Notes: a model not told the origin generated them from the sequence alone. 64,000 bases of DNA from Actinosynnema sp. ALI-1.44 (GCF_001984155.1 NZ_MTQO01000054.1:124001-188000), one strand, 5' to 3'. Shown: positions 28,718-39,600, counted from the first letter of the stretch. Numbers and translations: made by a program.

Positions 28718-29626
28718 ATGACAGAAATCCGCCCGGCTACGCGGGACGATCTGCCTGCGGTCGTGTCGCTCATCACACGTCTGCAGGCCGACCCCGCGCA
28801 CCACATCGGTTTCTTCGGGTACTCCGAGGAGGAAATCGCTGACGAGCTGGCCGGTGTCCAACCCGAATGGCACGAAGGTGCCGTGCTGGCCATCGCGTCG
28901 AGCGGTGCGCTGCGCGGCGTGCTGAGTACCGACGTCAATCCGGACGTTGGCCGTGCGTGGCTGTACGGGCCGCACATCGACGTGCCCACCGGCCATCCGG
29001 CGACCCCGCACGCGTGGCACACCACCGCGGACATGCTCTACGAGGCCGCGTCGCACTTGCCGCACCTACGAGGCATCACCGACTTGAACCTCTACGGCCA
29101 CACCGAGCACCGGGAGCTCGCCGAGTTCGCCAGACGGCACGGCTTCGAGCGGGAGACCCCCACCCGGATATTCACCTTGCCAGGAGCCGACCTGCGGTCC
29201 ATGCTGACCCAGGAGTGCGAACAGGTCGAACGGCTGCCTGCCGACGGCAGCCTCAACGACCAGTTCATCGCGCTGCTCCGACGATGTTTCCCGGACACGA
29301 CCTATACGCCGGAGCAGCTGCTGTACGGCAAACACACCGTCGTGGCGCTGCGGCAGGCCGACGGGAAGCTCGCGGGCTTCGCGGCGGGCTACACGCAGGA
29401 GATCGAGCACCTCGTGGACTTCGTCGCGGTCGAACCCGACATGCGTTGCGTCGGGGTCGGCAGACGGGTCGTCAAGGGCCTGCTGTGCGAGCTGGACGCC
29501 GAGAACGGCGCCAAATCCCAGGCGGCCGCGGTGGTCCGGATCGACAACGACCCCTCATCCACCATGTTCCAGCGACTCGGCTTCACCATCGAGCTTGAGC
29601 TTGTCAGCTACAGGCGCAAGCCATGA
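28718..29626 (+). CDS. Tandem-domain GNAT acetyltransferase
   Basis: A 302-residue protein with two GNAT-like halves. The N-terminal half begins TEIRPATRDDLPAVVSLI. The C-terminal half carries VDFVAVEPDMRCVGVGRRVVKGLLCELD, with the acetyl-CoA loop RCVGVGRR near residues 248-255, then NDPSSTMFQRLGF. Only the second half has a clear acetyl-CoA loop. The ATG at 28718 is preferred over one at 28682. It overlaps the convergent PucR gene by 72 bp, unusually long. The substrate is unknown. Confidence 0.83.
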   Translation: MTEIRPATRDDLPAVVSLITRLQADPAHHIGFFGYSEEEIADELAGVQPEWHEGAVLAIASSGALRGVLSTDVNPDVGRAWLYGPHIDVPTGHPATPHAWHTTADMLYEAASHLPHLRGITDLNLYGHTEHRELAEFARRHGFERETPTRIFTLPGADLRSMLTQECEQVERLPADGSLNDQFIALLRRCFPDTTYTPEQLLYGKHTVVALRQADGKLAGFAAGYTQEIEHLVDFVAVEPDMRCVGVGRRVVKGLLCELDAENGAKSQAAAVVRIDNDPSSTMFQRLGFTIELELVSYRRKP

Positions 29627-30727
29627 CTGCAACGCCCACCACCAGCGCAAAGCGTGCGCGAGCGAGCCGTTCCCGTTCGGCGTCGGATCGAACGAAGTCA
29701 GCTCGGCCATCCGACGAAGCCGGTGTTTGACGGTGTTCGGATGCACATGCAGGGCACCGGCGACGAGATCGGTCCGGCCGCCGTGTTCGAGGTAGGTCAG
29801 GGCCGTCTTGGCCAGCAGCCGGTGGAACTCGTCGTCCCGGTCGAGACACGCCAGATGCTCGGCGGCCAGCATCCGCCCTAGAGCGGGATGCGTGTCGACG
29901 CTGAGCGGCAACGCCAACGAGGTCAGGTGCTGCAGCCCGCGCAGCTGCCGACGGCGCGCGGAAGCCAGCGCCGTCTGGCACAGCCGGTAGGCCCCGGCGA
30001 GTTGCGACGCGGGCACAGCGGGTGCGGCCACGAGCAGGATGTCGAAGTCCTTCTCCGGCAACCGCCCGCTGACCGCGCACAGGTAGCCGTCGACCATGCC
30101 GCACAAACCGTCCGCCGTCGTCAGCGCGGCCTCGAACTGACGTGCCTCCCGTGGCGCGCTGACGTCGGCGATGACACAGTGGTAACGTCGGTGCGGATCG
30201 AGGCCGACCGCGGCGGCGGTACCCGCTGGTCCTTTGTGGAGCAACCGGCGCAGCGCCTGCAGCCGCACGGCGTGCGTCGTGCGCGTCAGGCTCAGCTCGG
30301 TCTCCCGGTAGACGTACACGAGCCGGTTCTGCAGGGCGTTGGCCAGCGCGTCCAGCTCCATCAGCCCGGCGAAGAGCTCGTCGGGCTCGATGCCGGTGCG
30401 GGTGGTGCGCTCGAAGATCTGGTGCATGACGTACTGCCTGCCTGCCTGGAAGCCTTCGAGCAGCGCGCCGAGGGGGATCCCCTGCAACGCGCGGTCTTCG
30501 GCGAGCCGGTCGGCGACGTGGATGTTGTCGCTGAGCTCGACGCCGTCGATGTAGGCGGCGGACACGGCGGCCATCAGCGCCGCGATGTGCCGCTGGACGT
30601 CCTGCTGCGGCAACGCGCCGACCAGCACGGACCTGGCTCTCGCCGCCGCCGTCACGCCTTCGACGGTGTCCGGATCGGCACGCATCTGTTCCAGCAGCCG
30701 ACGCAGTCTCGTCCGACCAGCAGGCAT
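29555..30727 (-). CDS. PucR-family transcriptional regulator
   Basis: A 390-residue protein. The N-terminal two thirds are a helical RsbT/CdaR-like sensory region (MMPAGRTRLRRLLEQMRADPDTVEG...). The C-terminus carries the PucR-type HTH: LLAKTALTYLEHGGRTDLVAGALHVHPNTVKHRLRRMAELT, with the conserved HxNTVxxRLR. The second ATG of an ATGATG pair is chosen because GAGGAGG is 5 bases upstream. The C-terminal 24 codons overlap the GNAT gene. PucR regulators often control purine or amino-acid use, but no such target is adjacent. Confidence 0.88.
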   Translation of the reverse strand: MPAGRTRLRRLLEQMRADPDTVEGVTAAARARSVLVGALPQQDVQRHIAALMAAVSAAYIDGVELSDNIHVADRLAEDRALQGIPLGALLEGFQAGRQYVMHQIFERTTRTGIEPDELFAGLMELDALANALQNRLVYVYRETELSLTRTTHAVRLQALRRLLHKGPAGTAAAVGLDPHRRYHCVIADVSAPREARQFEAALTTADGLCGMVDGYLCAVSGRLPEKDFDILLVAAPAVPASQLAGAYRLCQTALASARRRQLRGLQHLTSLALPLSVDTHPALGRMLAAEHLACLDRDDEFHRLLAKTALTYLEHGGRTDLVAGALHVHPNTVKHRLRRMAELTSFDPTPNGNGSLAHALRWWWALQSWLAPVADKLKLDGEAESLEHGG

Positions 30728-30858
30728 CATCGCCTCCTCGTGAAAAACCTTCACGTCCGACCGTATGGGCTGACCGGTCAACTGGCCAGGGCGAGTGCCG
30801 ACCGATCTGATCGCGCCCAGCCGGTGAACCGGACCGCGCCGGGCGGCGTAGTACCCGC

Positions 30859-31548
30859 ATGGGCAGATTCAGGCGGCACTGGAAGGCGTGGCTGATCGGC
30901 GCGGTCGCACTGGGACTGCTGGCGTTCGTCGGCGGCCCCTGGTTCTACATCAACGTGCTCTCCGACCCGCCTGCCCGGGAACTGGCCCTGGGGGAGGGCC
31001 AGCATGCAGGCGGCGCCGCGGTCCCGGTCGACGGGACCTGGGCGGTGTCGGAGGGCTCGCAGGCGGGGTACCGGGTGAAGGAAATCCTGTTCGGCCAGGA
31101 CACCACAGCGGTCGGCCGGACGGGCAGGGTGACTGGCGCGGTCGCGCTCAGCGGTACCCGGATCACCAGCGGAACGGTCACGGTGGACATGGGGTCCGTG
31201 GCGACCGACAAGAGCGGCAGGGACGAGCAGTTCCGCACCAGCATCATGTCGGTGTCCCAGTTCCCGACGTCGACCTTCGCACTGCAGGGGCAGGCCGACC
31301 TCGGATCCGTACCGGCCGTCGGGCAGAAGGTGACTGTCAAAGCGGCCGGCCAGCTCACCTTGCGGGGTGTCAGCAAACCCGTCACGGTCGACCTGAGCGC
31401 CGTCCGCACCAACGACACCATCCAGGTGCAGACCGCCATCCCGGTGGTGTTCGCCGACTACGCGATCCCCGACCCGGGCATCCCCGGCATCGACATCGAG
31501 GACAACGGCGTCATCGAAGTGTTGCTGACGCTCAGGAAGGCGACGTGA
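30859..31548 (+). CDS. YceI-domain protein, membrane-anchored or exported
   Basis: A 229-residue protein. It has a single N-terminal hydrophobic helix (WLIGAVALGLLAFVGGPWF) and then a YceI lipocalin-like beta-barrel domain: GTWAVSEGSQAGYRVKEIL, VTGAVALSGTRITSGTVTVDMGSV, RDEQFRTSIMSVSQFPTSTFAL and GQLTLRGVSKPVTVDL. YceI domains bind isoprenoid-type lipids and act outside the cytoplasmic membrane in known cases. It overlaps the convergent TetR gene by 17 bp. Confidence 0.93.
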   Translation: MGRFRRHWKAWLIGAVALGLLAFVGGPWFYINVLSDPPARELALGEGQHAGGAAVPVDGTWAVSEGSQAGYRVKEILFGQDTTAVGRTGRVTGAVALSGTRITSGTVTVDMGSVATDKSGRDEQFRTSIMSVSQFPTSTFALQGQADLGSVPAVGQKVTVKAAGQLTLRGVSKPVTVDLSAVRTNDTIQVQTAIPVVFADYAIPDPGIPGIDIEDNGVIEVLLTLRKAT

Positions 31549-32173
31549 TCGCGGCCACCGCGAGCCGGGTGACCTCGGCGCACAGGTCGTCCAGCGGGTG
31601 CACGCGGTCGTGCGTCGACCAGTAGTAGACGAGTTCGTTCACCGCGCCGATGAACGCGACCGCCGTCAGGTGGAAGTCGCGCGGCGCGGCCTCGCCACGG
31701 CGCACAGCCCGGTTCGCCTCGCCGACGAGGAACTCGATGATGCGTTCCCGCCAGGTCAGCCGGTGCTGTTCCACCGCTGTCGAGACGCCGACGACCTCGA
31801 CGTAGGCCAGGCGCGTCCACTTCGGATCACTGGACGTGGTCGTGATGTACGCGCGCACCATCTTGCCGACGCGGTCCCGCAGCGGGTCCTCCTCGCACCC
31901 GGCCAGCGCGGCGAGCGCGTTCTCCATCGCCCGTTGGGTGATCCGGTCGTGCAACGCCATCAACAGCGCCTCACGGCCGGAGAACTCCTCGTAGAAGTTC
32001 CGGGTCGACACGCTCGCCGTCGCACACAGCCGTTCGATGGACGTCGCCGCGTAGCCGTCCGAGCCGAACAGGTCCAGCCCGGCCTCCATCAGGCGCTCGT
32101 GTCGCTCGGCTCGCCGCTGTGCGTCTGACCTGCCGCCGTAGTGCCGCCGCGATGCCCGCGTGGTGCCGGTCAC
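31532..32173 (-). CDS. TetR-family transcriptional regulator
   Basis: A 213-residue protein. The N-terminal TetR HTH reads RLMEAGLDLFGSDGYAATSIERLCATASVSTRNFYEEFSGREALLMALHD (about residues 27-76). The rest is an all-helical ligand domain. The GTG at 32173 follows GGGGAGG; the frame runs on to 32224. The target is unclear: the adjacent YceI gene is convergent, and the symporter downstream of the promoter region is on the same strand. The region 32174-32366 contains its promoter and no other clear feature. Confidence 0.9.
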   Translation of the reverse strand: MTGTTRASRRHYGGRSDAQRRAERHERLMEAGLDLFGSDGYAATSIERLCATASVSTRNFYEEFSGREALLMALHDRITQRAMENALAALAGCEEDPLRDRVGKMVRAYITTTSSDPKWTRLAYVEVVGVSTAVEQHRLTWRERIIEFLVGEANRAVRRGEAAPRDFHLTAVAFIGAVNELVYYWSTHDRVHPLDDLCAEVTRLAVAAITSPS

Positions 32174-32366
32174 GACAGTTCCGCCTCCCCGAAGTTTCGG
32201 CGCTTGGTCACCTTGGGTTGGCACCGTTCAGTTCGGTACGTGCAGGTGGCTGGTTTGCGCCACGTTCCCCTGAGGTGCGGTTGGCCAGCGTTGGGCCTTG
32301 TGTCATGCCGTCCCCTCTCAAAGGTTCTCCCACAATAGACGTCCGTGGGCACGGGAGGGGTTCAGT

Positions 32367-33941
32367 TCACGCGGCCTTGGCCGAAGCCTGCTCCTCCGTC
32401 GGTGGTGGGTCTACGGGGGTCCGGTGGCGCAAGGAAAGCAGTCCGCCGACGACCAGGGTGATCACCACGCCCACCACCGGGTACCACGGGTAGGCGAGGC
32501 TGACCGACGTCGCGGTCGGCTTGCCGAAGTCGACCCCGGCGAACGCGCCGGTCGCCTTCGTGAACTTCAGCCCGAGGATGACGAACGCCATCACCACCAC
32601 TGTTACGAGGAACGCCACGATCGCGTCGAACTGCCTGGCTCTGCGGAACATCAGGCCGAGCAGGAACGCGCCGAGCAGCGCGCCGGACGTGAACCCCGCG
32701 ATGGACAGTCCCTGCTCGACGATCGGCTGGCCGCGCTCGAAGAACGTGGCGAACAGCCCGGCGAACACGGTCAGGATGGCCGCCCACACCAGTGTCCAAA
32801 CGCGACCTTGGCGGAGCACTTCGCTGTCGGTGAGCGGGCGCCGCTTCACCTTCTGGATCACGTCGGTGACGGTGGACGATGCCAGTGCGCCCAGTGACGA
32901 GCTCAGCGCCGCCGCGAGGATTCCGGCGAGCACGAACCCGGACCAACCGGACGGGAGCTCCCTGATGATGAACGTCGGGAACAACTCGTCGTTGTTGCCC
33001 AGCCCGAGCGCCTTCGTCGGCGAGGCGCCCTGGTAGAACGCCCACAGCATCACGCCGATGAACAGGAACAGGGCGAACTGGAAGAACACGACGACACCGC
33101 TGCCGATCAGCGCCTTCTGGCTGGCCTTGACGTCCTTCGTCGCCATCAGCCGTTGCACGATCAGCTGGTCGGCGCCGTGCGAGGACATCGACAGCACCGC
33201 GCCGCCGATCACCGCCGTGATCAGCGCGTACTGGTTGCTCAGCAACGGCGACGACACGTCGAACAGCTGGAACTTGTCGGCGTCGACGGCCTTGCCGAAC
33301 CAGCCGTCCGGCAGTTTGCCCGCCAGCGCGATGATCACCACGGCGGCGCCGAGGATGTACCAGAGCATCTGGATCGCGTCGACCCAGACGACCGCGCGGA
33401 CACCGCCGAAGTAGCTGTACACCACCATCGCGACACCGAGCGCGACCACGATCCACCAGTAGCTCACGTCCGGCATGCCGAGTTCGGCCAGCACGACCTT
33501 GATCGGGATGGCGGTGGCGAACAGCCGCAGGCCGTCGGCCAGCAACCGCGTGAACAGGAACGTCACCGACGCGGTGCTCTGGATGCCGTTGCCGAACCGC
33601 TTGCCGAGGAACGCGTACGCCGTGACCAGGTCACCGGCGATGTACTTGGGCAGCAGGACGAACGAGACGACGATGCGGCCGATCACGTAGCCCAACGCGA
33701 GCGACAGGAACGTCATCCCGCCCGCCTCGGGTGTGGCGAGGTAGGCGACGGTCGGCACGCTCAGCACGGTCAGGGTGGACGTCTCGGCGGAGACCACCGA
33801 GAGGCAGACCACCCACCACGAGATCTTGGACTCGCCGACGAAGTAGTCGTCGGACGATTTCTGTCTGCCGCCGATCAGGACTCCCAGCAGCGGCATCCCG
33901 ACTAAGAAGATCGCGATGATGGCGAGATCAAGAACGCGCAA
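32367..33941 (-). CDS. Sodium:solute symporter (SSS family)
   Basis: A 524-residue polytopic membrane protein with about 13-14 hydrophobic segments. SSS-family hallmarks are seen: GGRQKSSDDYFVGESKISWWVV near residue 24, SVVSAETSTLTVLSVP with sodium-site Ser/Thr, YSYFGGVRAVVWVDAIQM near 175-193 and AGILAAALSSSLGALASSTV near 340-360. It overlaps the end of anmK by 14 bp on the same strand, so the two are one operon. The cargo may be a sialic-acid- or muramyl-type sugar feeding AnmK; this is inference. Confidence 0.93.
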   Translation of the reverse strand: MRVLDLAIIAIFLVGMPLLGVLIGGRQKSSDDYFVGESKISWWVVCLSVVSAETSTLTVLSVPTVAYLATPEAGGMTFLSLALGYVIGRIVVSFVLLPKYIAGDLVTAYAFLGKRFGNGIQSTASVTFLFTRLLADGLRLFATAIPIKVVLAELGMPDVSYWWIVVALGVAMVVYSYFGGVRAVVWVDAIQMLWYILGAAVVIIALAGKLPDGWFGKAVDADKFQLFDVSSPLLSNQYALITAVIGGAVLSMSSHGADQLIVQRLMATKDVKASQKALIGSGVVVFFQFALFLFIGVMLWAFYQGASPTKALGLGNNDELFPTFIIRELPSGWSGFVLAGILAAALSSSLGALASSTVTDVIQKVKRRPLTDSEVLRQGRVWTLVWAAILTVFAGLFATFFERGQPIVEQGLSIAGFTSGALLGAFLLGLMFRRARQFDAIVAFLVTVVVMAFVILGLKFTKATGAFAGVDFGKPTATSVSLAYPWYPVVGVVITLVVGGLLSLRHRTPVDPPPTEEQASAKAA

Positions 33942-35079
33942 GGTGCCCTCCCAGTGTTTCCACGACTCGCAGTTGGCTCACGTTGTCTGCCGCTGGGGCG
34001 GGCATGCGCAACGGATCGCGGCCCGGCGTGATGCTGCCGAGCAGCCGCGGTCCCGCGCCGGTCCGCGGGTCGGCGGGGATTCCGTGCCACGTCAGGAAAC
34101 CGAGCAAGGCGGTGAGATAGGCCTCCTTGGCGTCGCTCGGAACCCCCAGTTCATCACTCGTCACGACGTCCAAGCGGCGAGCCAGCGCGGCCATCAGGGC
34201 GGGGTTGCGGACCCCGCCGCCCGACGCCACGACACGGCTCGGTTCGCCGGGCCCCGCGCATGCCCGCGCGATGGTGACGGCGGTCAGTTCGACCAGGGTC
34301 GCCATCAGGTCGGCCGCGCCGACCTCGGGCACCTCGGCCAGTGCGGCGTTCAGGTAACCGGCGTTGAAGTGCTCCTTGCCGGTCGACTTAGGCGGGTCCA
34401 GCACGTAGTACGGGTCGGCAAGCAGGTGTGCGAGCAGGTCCTGGCGGATCGTGCCCGCCAGCGCGAGCGCGCCGTCCTCGTCGAACGGTTTGCCGGTGAG
34501 CTGCTCCGCGGCCGCGTCGAGCAGCGCGTTGCCGGGACCGGTGTCGAACGCCGTGCCGCCGGGCAGCGTGATGTTCGCGATTCCGCCGATGTTCAACGCG
34601 ATTTCCGCGCGCAGCCACATCCGGTCGAACAACCCGGCGAGCGGGGCACCGTGCCCGCCCGCGGCGACGTCACGCACCCGCAGGTCGGAGATCACCGGCA
34701 GGCCGGTCAGCTCCGCGATCCACGCGGGCTGGCCCAGTTGCAGCGTGCCGAGGCAAGTGCCGTCCTCCACCCAGTGGTGGACGGTCTGACCGAGTGACGC
34801 GATCACGTCAGCCGGGCCGAACTCGCTGATGGCGGTGGCGGCGGCGTGCGCGAAGGACTGGCCGATCCGGGTGTCGAGCTTGCACAGCTGTTCGGCGCTG
34901 GTGCCGCGGGACGCCATGGTGAGCAGTTCGTCACGCAGGTGTGGCGGATAGTCCAACTCGGTGTGCCCGGCCGGTGCCAGCTCGATGACGCCCTGGTCGA
35001 TCCGCATGTCGGCCACGGCCACGTCGATGGCGTCCACCGAAGTGCCCGAGATCAGGCCCACGACCCGGCAAGAGTCCAT
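33928..35079 (-). CDS. anmK: 1,6-anhydro-N-acetylmuramic acid kinase
   Basis: A 383-residue cytosolic kinase of peptidoglycan recycling, which opens and phosphorylates anhydro-MurNAc to MurNAc-6-phosphate. Motifs: GLISGTSVDAIDVA (phosphate loop, residues 8-21), HWVEDGTCLGTLQLGQ, LRVRDVAAGGHGAPLAGLFD, NIGGIANIT, FDTGPGNALLD, and SGGGVRNPALM near residue 310. The ATG at 35079 is set by the family N-terminus. It is first in an operon with the overlapping SSS symporter and divergent from ftsY. Confidence 0.95.
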   Translation of the reverse strand: MDSCRVVGLISGTSVDAIDVAVADMRIDQGVIELAPAGHTELDYPPHLRDELLTMASRGTSAEQLCKLDTRIGQSFAHAAATAISEFGPADVIASLGQTVHHWVEDGTCLGTLQLGQPAWIAELTGLPVISDLRVRDVAAGGHGAPLAGLFDRMWLRAEIALNIGGIANITLPGGTAFDTGPGNALLDAAAEQLTGKPFDEDGALALAGTIRQDLLAHLLADPYYVLDPPKSTGKEHFNAGYLNAALAEVPEVGAADLMATLVELTAVTIARACAGPGEPSRVVASGGGVRNPALMAALARRLDVVTSDELGVPSDAKEAYLTALLGFLTWHGIPADPRTGAGPRLLGSITPGRDPLRMPAPAADNVSQLRVVETLGGHLARS

Positions 35080-35194
35080 GAACGAGTGGTGTATTCCACA
35101 CAACGGGATAGCGCAAGAGCTGTCGTTAATTCTTGACCTAAACGAGTTAAGAGCGGTTGAAGCTTGTCGAAGGCGTGGATGCGAGGATGACCCT

Positions 35195-36493
35195 GTGTCC
35201 ACCGAACTCATCGTGATCCTCGCGGTCGTCCTGGTCCTGATCGCCATCGGCGTGGTCACCGGCCTTGTGCTGGCCAAGCGCCGCCGGGTGAGCCTCACCG
35301 ACACCGAACGCAAGCCGGTCGAGGAACGGGCGAAATACCAGGCGGACAGCGGTATCAGCCTGTCGTCCGGCGGGAGCGGGACGGCGACGGTCGAACCGCC
35401 GGTGCACCCGGTCGAGGACCGCACGGAGGTCGACGGCCAGCCGGGAGTCGGCGACGACGCCGCGGTGCCGAGGGATTCCGAGAAACGCGACATAGTCGAC
35501 ATTCCGCTGCCCGACGCGGTCGAGGCGCCAGCGGAAGAGCCGGTGGAAGCACCGGTCGAGATCGACGAGATCGAACCGACCGCCGGACGGCTGGAGCGCC
35601 TGCGCGGGAAGCTGGCCCGGTCGCGCTCGACGTTCGGGCAGAGCCTGCTCGGGCTGCTCGGCGCAGGCGACCTGGACGAGGATTCCTGGACCGACGTCGA
35701 AGACACCCTGTTGCTCGCCGACCTGGGCGCGGCGACCACGGCGGAGATCATCACGAAACTCCGCGACGAACTGACCTCACGCGGCGTCCGCACCGCGGCC
35801 GAAGCCCGTGCGGTGCTCCGCTCGGTGCTCGTCGAAGCACTGCACCCGGAAATGGACCGCTCGGTGCGTGCCCTGCCGCACGACGCCAAACCCGCCGTCG
35901 TACTCGTCGCAGGCGTCAACGGCACCGGCAAGACGACCACGACCGGCAAACTGGCCCGCGTCCTGGTCGCCGACGGCCGCTCGGTCCTGCTCGGCGCGGC
36001 CGACACCTTCCGCGCCGCAGCCGCCGAACAACTCGCCACATGGGCAACGCGCGTCGGCGCGGAGGTTGTCCGTGGCAAGGAAGGCGCCGACCCCGCCGCC
36101 GTCGCGTTCGACGCGGTCAAACGCGGCACCGACGCCGGTGTCGACGCGGTGCTCGTGGACACCGCAGGCCGCCTGCACACCAAAACCGGCCTGATGGACG
36201 AGTTGGGCAAGGTCAAGCGAGTGGTGGAGAAGCAGGCCAAGATCGACGAGGTGCTGCTGGTGCTCGACGCGACAACAGGGCAGAACGGCCTCACCCAGGC
36301 CCGCGTGTTCTCCGAGGTGGTCGACGTCACCGGCATCGTGCTGACCAAGCTGGACGGCACGGCCAAGGGCGGCATCGTCTTCCAGGTGCAGCGCGAACTG
36401 GGCGTTCCCGTGAAGCTGGTCGGGCTCGGCGAGGGCGCGGACGACCTGGCGCCGTTCGAACCGGGCGCGTTCGTGGACGCCCTGCTGGGATAG
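35195..36493 (+). CDS. ftsY: Signal recognition particle receptor FtsY
   Basis: A 432-residue GTPase that docks the signal recognition particle at the membrane. It has an N-terminal transmembrane helix (ELIVILAVVLVLIAIGVVTGLVLA), typical of actinobacterial FtsY, and an acidic Pro/Glu-rich A region (about 50-125). The NG domain holds GVNGTGKTTTTGKLA (about 243-257), AADTFRAAAAEQL, DTAGRLHTKTGLMDEL, TKLDGTAKGG and GLGEGADDLAPF. The GTG at 35195 precedes STELIVIL. In Mycobacterium ftsY lies between smc and amtB, as here but with insertions on both sides. Confidence 0.97.
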   Translation: MSTELIVILAVVLVLIAIGVVTGLVLAKRRRVSLTDTERKPVEERAKYQADSGISLSSGGSGTATVEPPVHPVEDRTEVDGQPGVGDDAAVPRDSEKRDIVDIPLPDAVEAPAEEPVEAPVEIDEIEPTAGRLERLRGKLARSRSTFGQSLLGLLGAGDLDEDSWTDVEDTLLLADLGAATTAEIITKLRDELTSRGVRTAAEARAVLRSVLVEALHPEMDRSVRALPHDAKPAVVLVAGVNGTGKTTTTGKLARVLVADGRSVLLGAADTFRAAAAEQLATWATRVGAEVVRGKEGADPAAVAFDAVKRGTDAGVDAVLVDTAGRLHTKTGLMDELGKVKRVVEKQAKIDEVLLVLDATTGQNGLTQARVFSEVVDVTGIVLTKLDGTAKGGIVFQVQRELGVPVKLVGLGEGADDLAPFEPGAFVDALLG

Positions 36494-36636
36494 GGCCTGC
36501 CACACTCTGCAACGCTATGTCTTCTTTGCCCGGAACCTGCGAGGATGCCCCAGCGGGGATGATTGGCCTGGGCTACAACGGTTCCGTGGGGGGTGCCGCT
36601 GCGAGTCCCCGCCTTCGTGTCTGAAGGGGACAAGGC

Positions 36637-39600
36637 TTGACATCGCGAAGATCCGCGCGCGTTTCGGCGTGCGCGTTGGCATTGGCGTGCCTGGTGGCCG
36701 GTGCGCCGCAGGCCGTCGGTCGTCCCGGCGATTCCGGGCAGGACGCTCCTGTCGAACTGACCGCGCTGGGCACCGAGACGACCAGGGTGTTCCAGAACCC
36801 GTCCGGCACAAGAACTCTGGAGGAATTCGTCCGGCCGTTCCGCGCTCGCACGGCGCAGGGGTGGGCGCCGGTGGACACCACGCTGGTCCGTGATCCCGAC
36901 GGCACGGTGCGCCCGAAGGTCACACCGATGAGGATCCGGCTGTCCGGCGGCGGCGCCGTCGCGCTCGCGTCGCTGGAGCGCGACGGGAAGAAGCTGGCAC
37001 TGTCCTGGCCCCGCCCACTGCCGGAGCCGGAGCTGGACGGCGACACGGCCGCGTACCGAGAGGTCCTGCCGGGCGTCGACCTCCGGGTCACAGCCGATGT
37101 CGACGGGTTTTCGCAGGTCCTGGTCGTGCACACGGCCGAGGCCGCGGCGAACCCCGAGCTGCGGGAGATCAAGTTCGCCACGTCCGGCCTGACGATCAAG
37201 GCAGGCGAGAACGGCACGAGCACGGCCGTCGACGACAGCGGGAACGCGGTCTTCGTGTCCGGGCAACCGACCATGTGGGACACGCCCGTGGCCGCGAGGT
37301 CCGCCGCGCCGCGGGAGATCGAGCACCGGCCGATGGGGCTCAAGGTCGGTGACAACGAGCTCACCGTCGTGCCGGACGCCGGGATGCTCACGGCACCGGA
37401 CACGAACTTCCCGCTGTACATCGACCCGTCCTACAGCGGCACGCAGTACCGCTGGACCTCGGTGAACTCCTACTCGCCGGACACCGAGTACTGGACGTCA
37501 CAGCGTGACTCGGCTCGTGTCGGCTACCAGAGCTACTCGTCGCCGACCTCGCGTTACCGCTCCTTCTTCCAGGTCAACACGGCTCCGATCGCCGGTGCGC
37601 AGGTGCTGAACACGTGGTTCGCGGTGACGCTCGACCACTCGGGCGCGTGTGCGGCGACCCCGGTCGACCTGTGGCACACCAGCGCGATCAACGAGGGGAC
37701 GAAGGTCACCTGGAACACCTCGAAGAACTGGTGGACCACCAAACTCGACACCCGCTCCGGCAACGCCAACGAGGGCGGCGGCTGCACGACGACCCAGCCG
37801 GACCTGCCGATGGAGTTCGGCTCGGCCGCGCTCAAGACTCTCGTGCAGAACACGGCCAACGCCAAGACGGGCACGCTGACGTTCGGCCTGCGCGCGGCGA
37901 ACGAGAACGACGCGGCGCAGTGGAAGAAGTTCCTGCCCGCGACCGCACGGCTCGTCGTGGAGTTCAACAACAAGCCACGGGCGCCGGTCGACTTCACCAC
38001 CGTCCCGCCGACGCCGTGCGGCACAGCCGCAGCACCGACCGCGTTGAACACGGCCTCGCCGTCGTTTTCGGCGATCGCGTCCGACCCTGACGGTGACAAT
38101 GTCCGTGGACGGCTGGAGATCCTCGACGGCGACACGGTGAAGCACACGGCCGACAGCCCGTTGTTCCGGTCCGGCGGGGCGTTCGCGTGGTCACCGGTGG
38201 CCGCCGGTGTGCTGCCCGAGGACCAGCCCACGAAGGTGTTCAACTACCGGGCGAGGATCATGGACACCCTCGCGGCGAGCACGGACTCCCCGCGCTGCTA
38301 CTTCACGGTCGACCGGACGCGTCCCGTCCCGCCGACGATCACGTCGGCGGACTTCCCGGACAACACCCCCGTCCGGTCGGTCGGCGAACTCGGCACCGTC
38401 ACGTTCACCAGGGGCGGGACGGACACCGACATCGCGGGCTTCCGCTACGGCTTCCAGCAGGACAAGACGACGATGTGGGTGGCCGCCGACGCCAACGGTT
38501 CGGCGACCGTGCCGATCACGGTGTGGGATGACGAGTCCAGTCGCCCGCTGTACGTCAGGGCCGTCGACAGGGCGGGGAACATCAGCCCGTCAGGTCCTTC
38601 GTGGACGCTGACGGCGAACGTCCGCACGGTCCCCGGCGCAGCGGTCCGCGCGGACACCAACGGCGACCGGCGCGCGGACTTCGCGATGCTGTTCGACCAG
38701 GGCAACGGCCGGACGGCGGCGTGGAACTTCCTGTCGACGGGCGGCGGGTTCTCCTCGGGCTACGTCGGCTGGGACACCGATGTCAGCGGTGGTTTCCCGA
38801 TGTACCGGATCAAAAGCGCGAACGGCGATTTCGACGGTGACGGGCGGTCGGACATCGCGGTGCTGCGCGAGGACCCGGACCGCAAGGTGCGGCTGTACCT
38901 GCTGCGCTCGGACAGCAACCGGTTCAACGCGGAAAGCGAACCCGCGTGGACGGGCGACTACCGCCTGTCCCACCTGCGGATCACCGCCGGGGACTTCGAC
39001 GGGGACGGCGACGACGACCTGGCCGTGTTCCAGGGGCTGACCGGAGCGCAGACCAAGCTGTGGATCCACACGTCGGGTGGTGGCGTGTTCTCGGCGCCGG
39101 TCCAGCAGTGGGACAGCGGCGCCAACGGCTTGGACGTCAACCACCTGACGCCGGTCGCCGGGGACTTCGACGGCGACGGCGACGACGACATCGCCGCGTT
39201 CCGCGGTGCCCCGGGCACCACGCAGACCAAGCTGTGGCTGCACGTCTCGAACGCCGGAACGTTCGTGGCGCCGGTGTCGCAGTGGGAAAGCACGGCGTTC
39301 GACCGGTCCAAGGCCACGTTCGTGAGCACGAACGTCAACGGGGACGCGGCGGGCCGGGACGAGATCGTGGCCGCCTACAACCGGGGCGCGAACTCCACCC
39401 AGTTCCAGATCTTCACGTCCGGGACGAACACGTGGACGACGTCGGTCGGCTGGGAGAGCACGGCGTTCGACGCGGTGAAGTCCTCACTGGCGGCCGGGGA
39501 CTTCAACGGCGACGGCAAGGGCGACGTCGCGACCCTGTACGACACGGGCAACGGCCAGCGCCAGATGTACACGTTCGCCTCGACCGGATCGGCCTTCGCG

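Noticed and set aside
35080-37326. Upstream extension of the anmK frame over ftsY and beyond
   Set aside because: The family N-terminus (GLISGTSVDAIDVA) fixes the start at 35079; the extension is antisense to ftsY.
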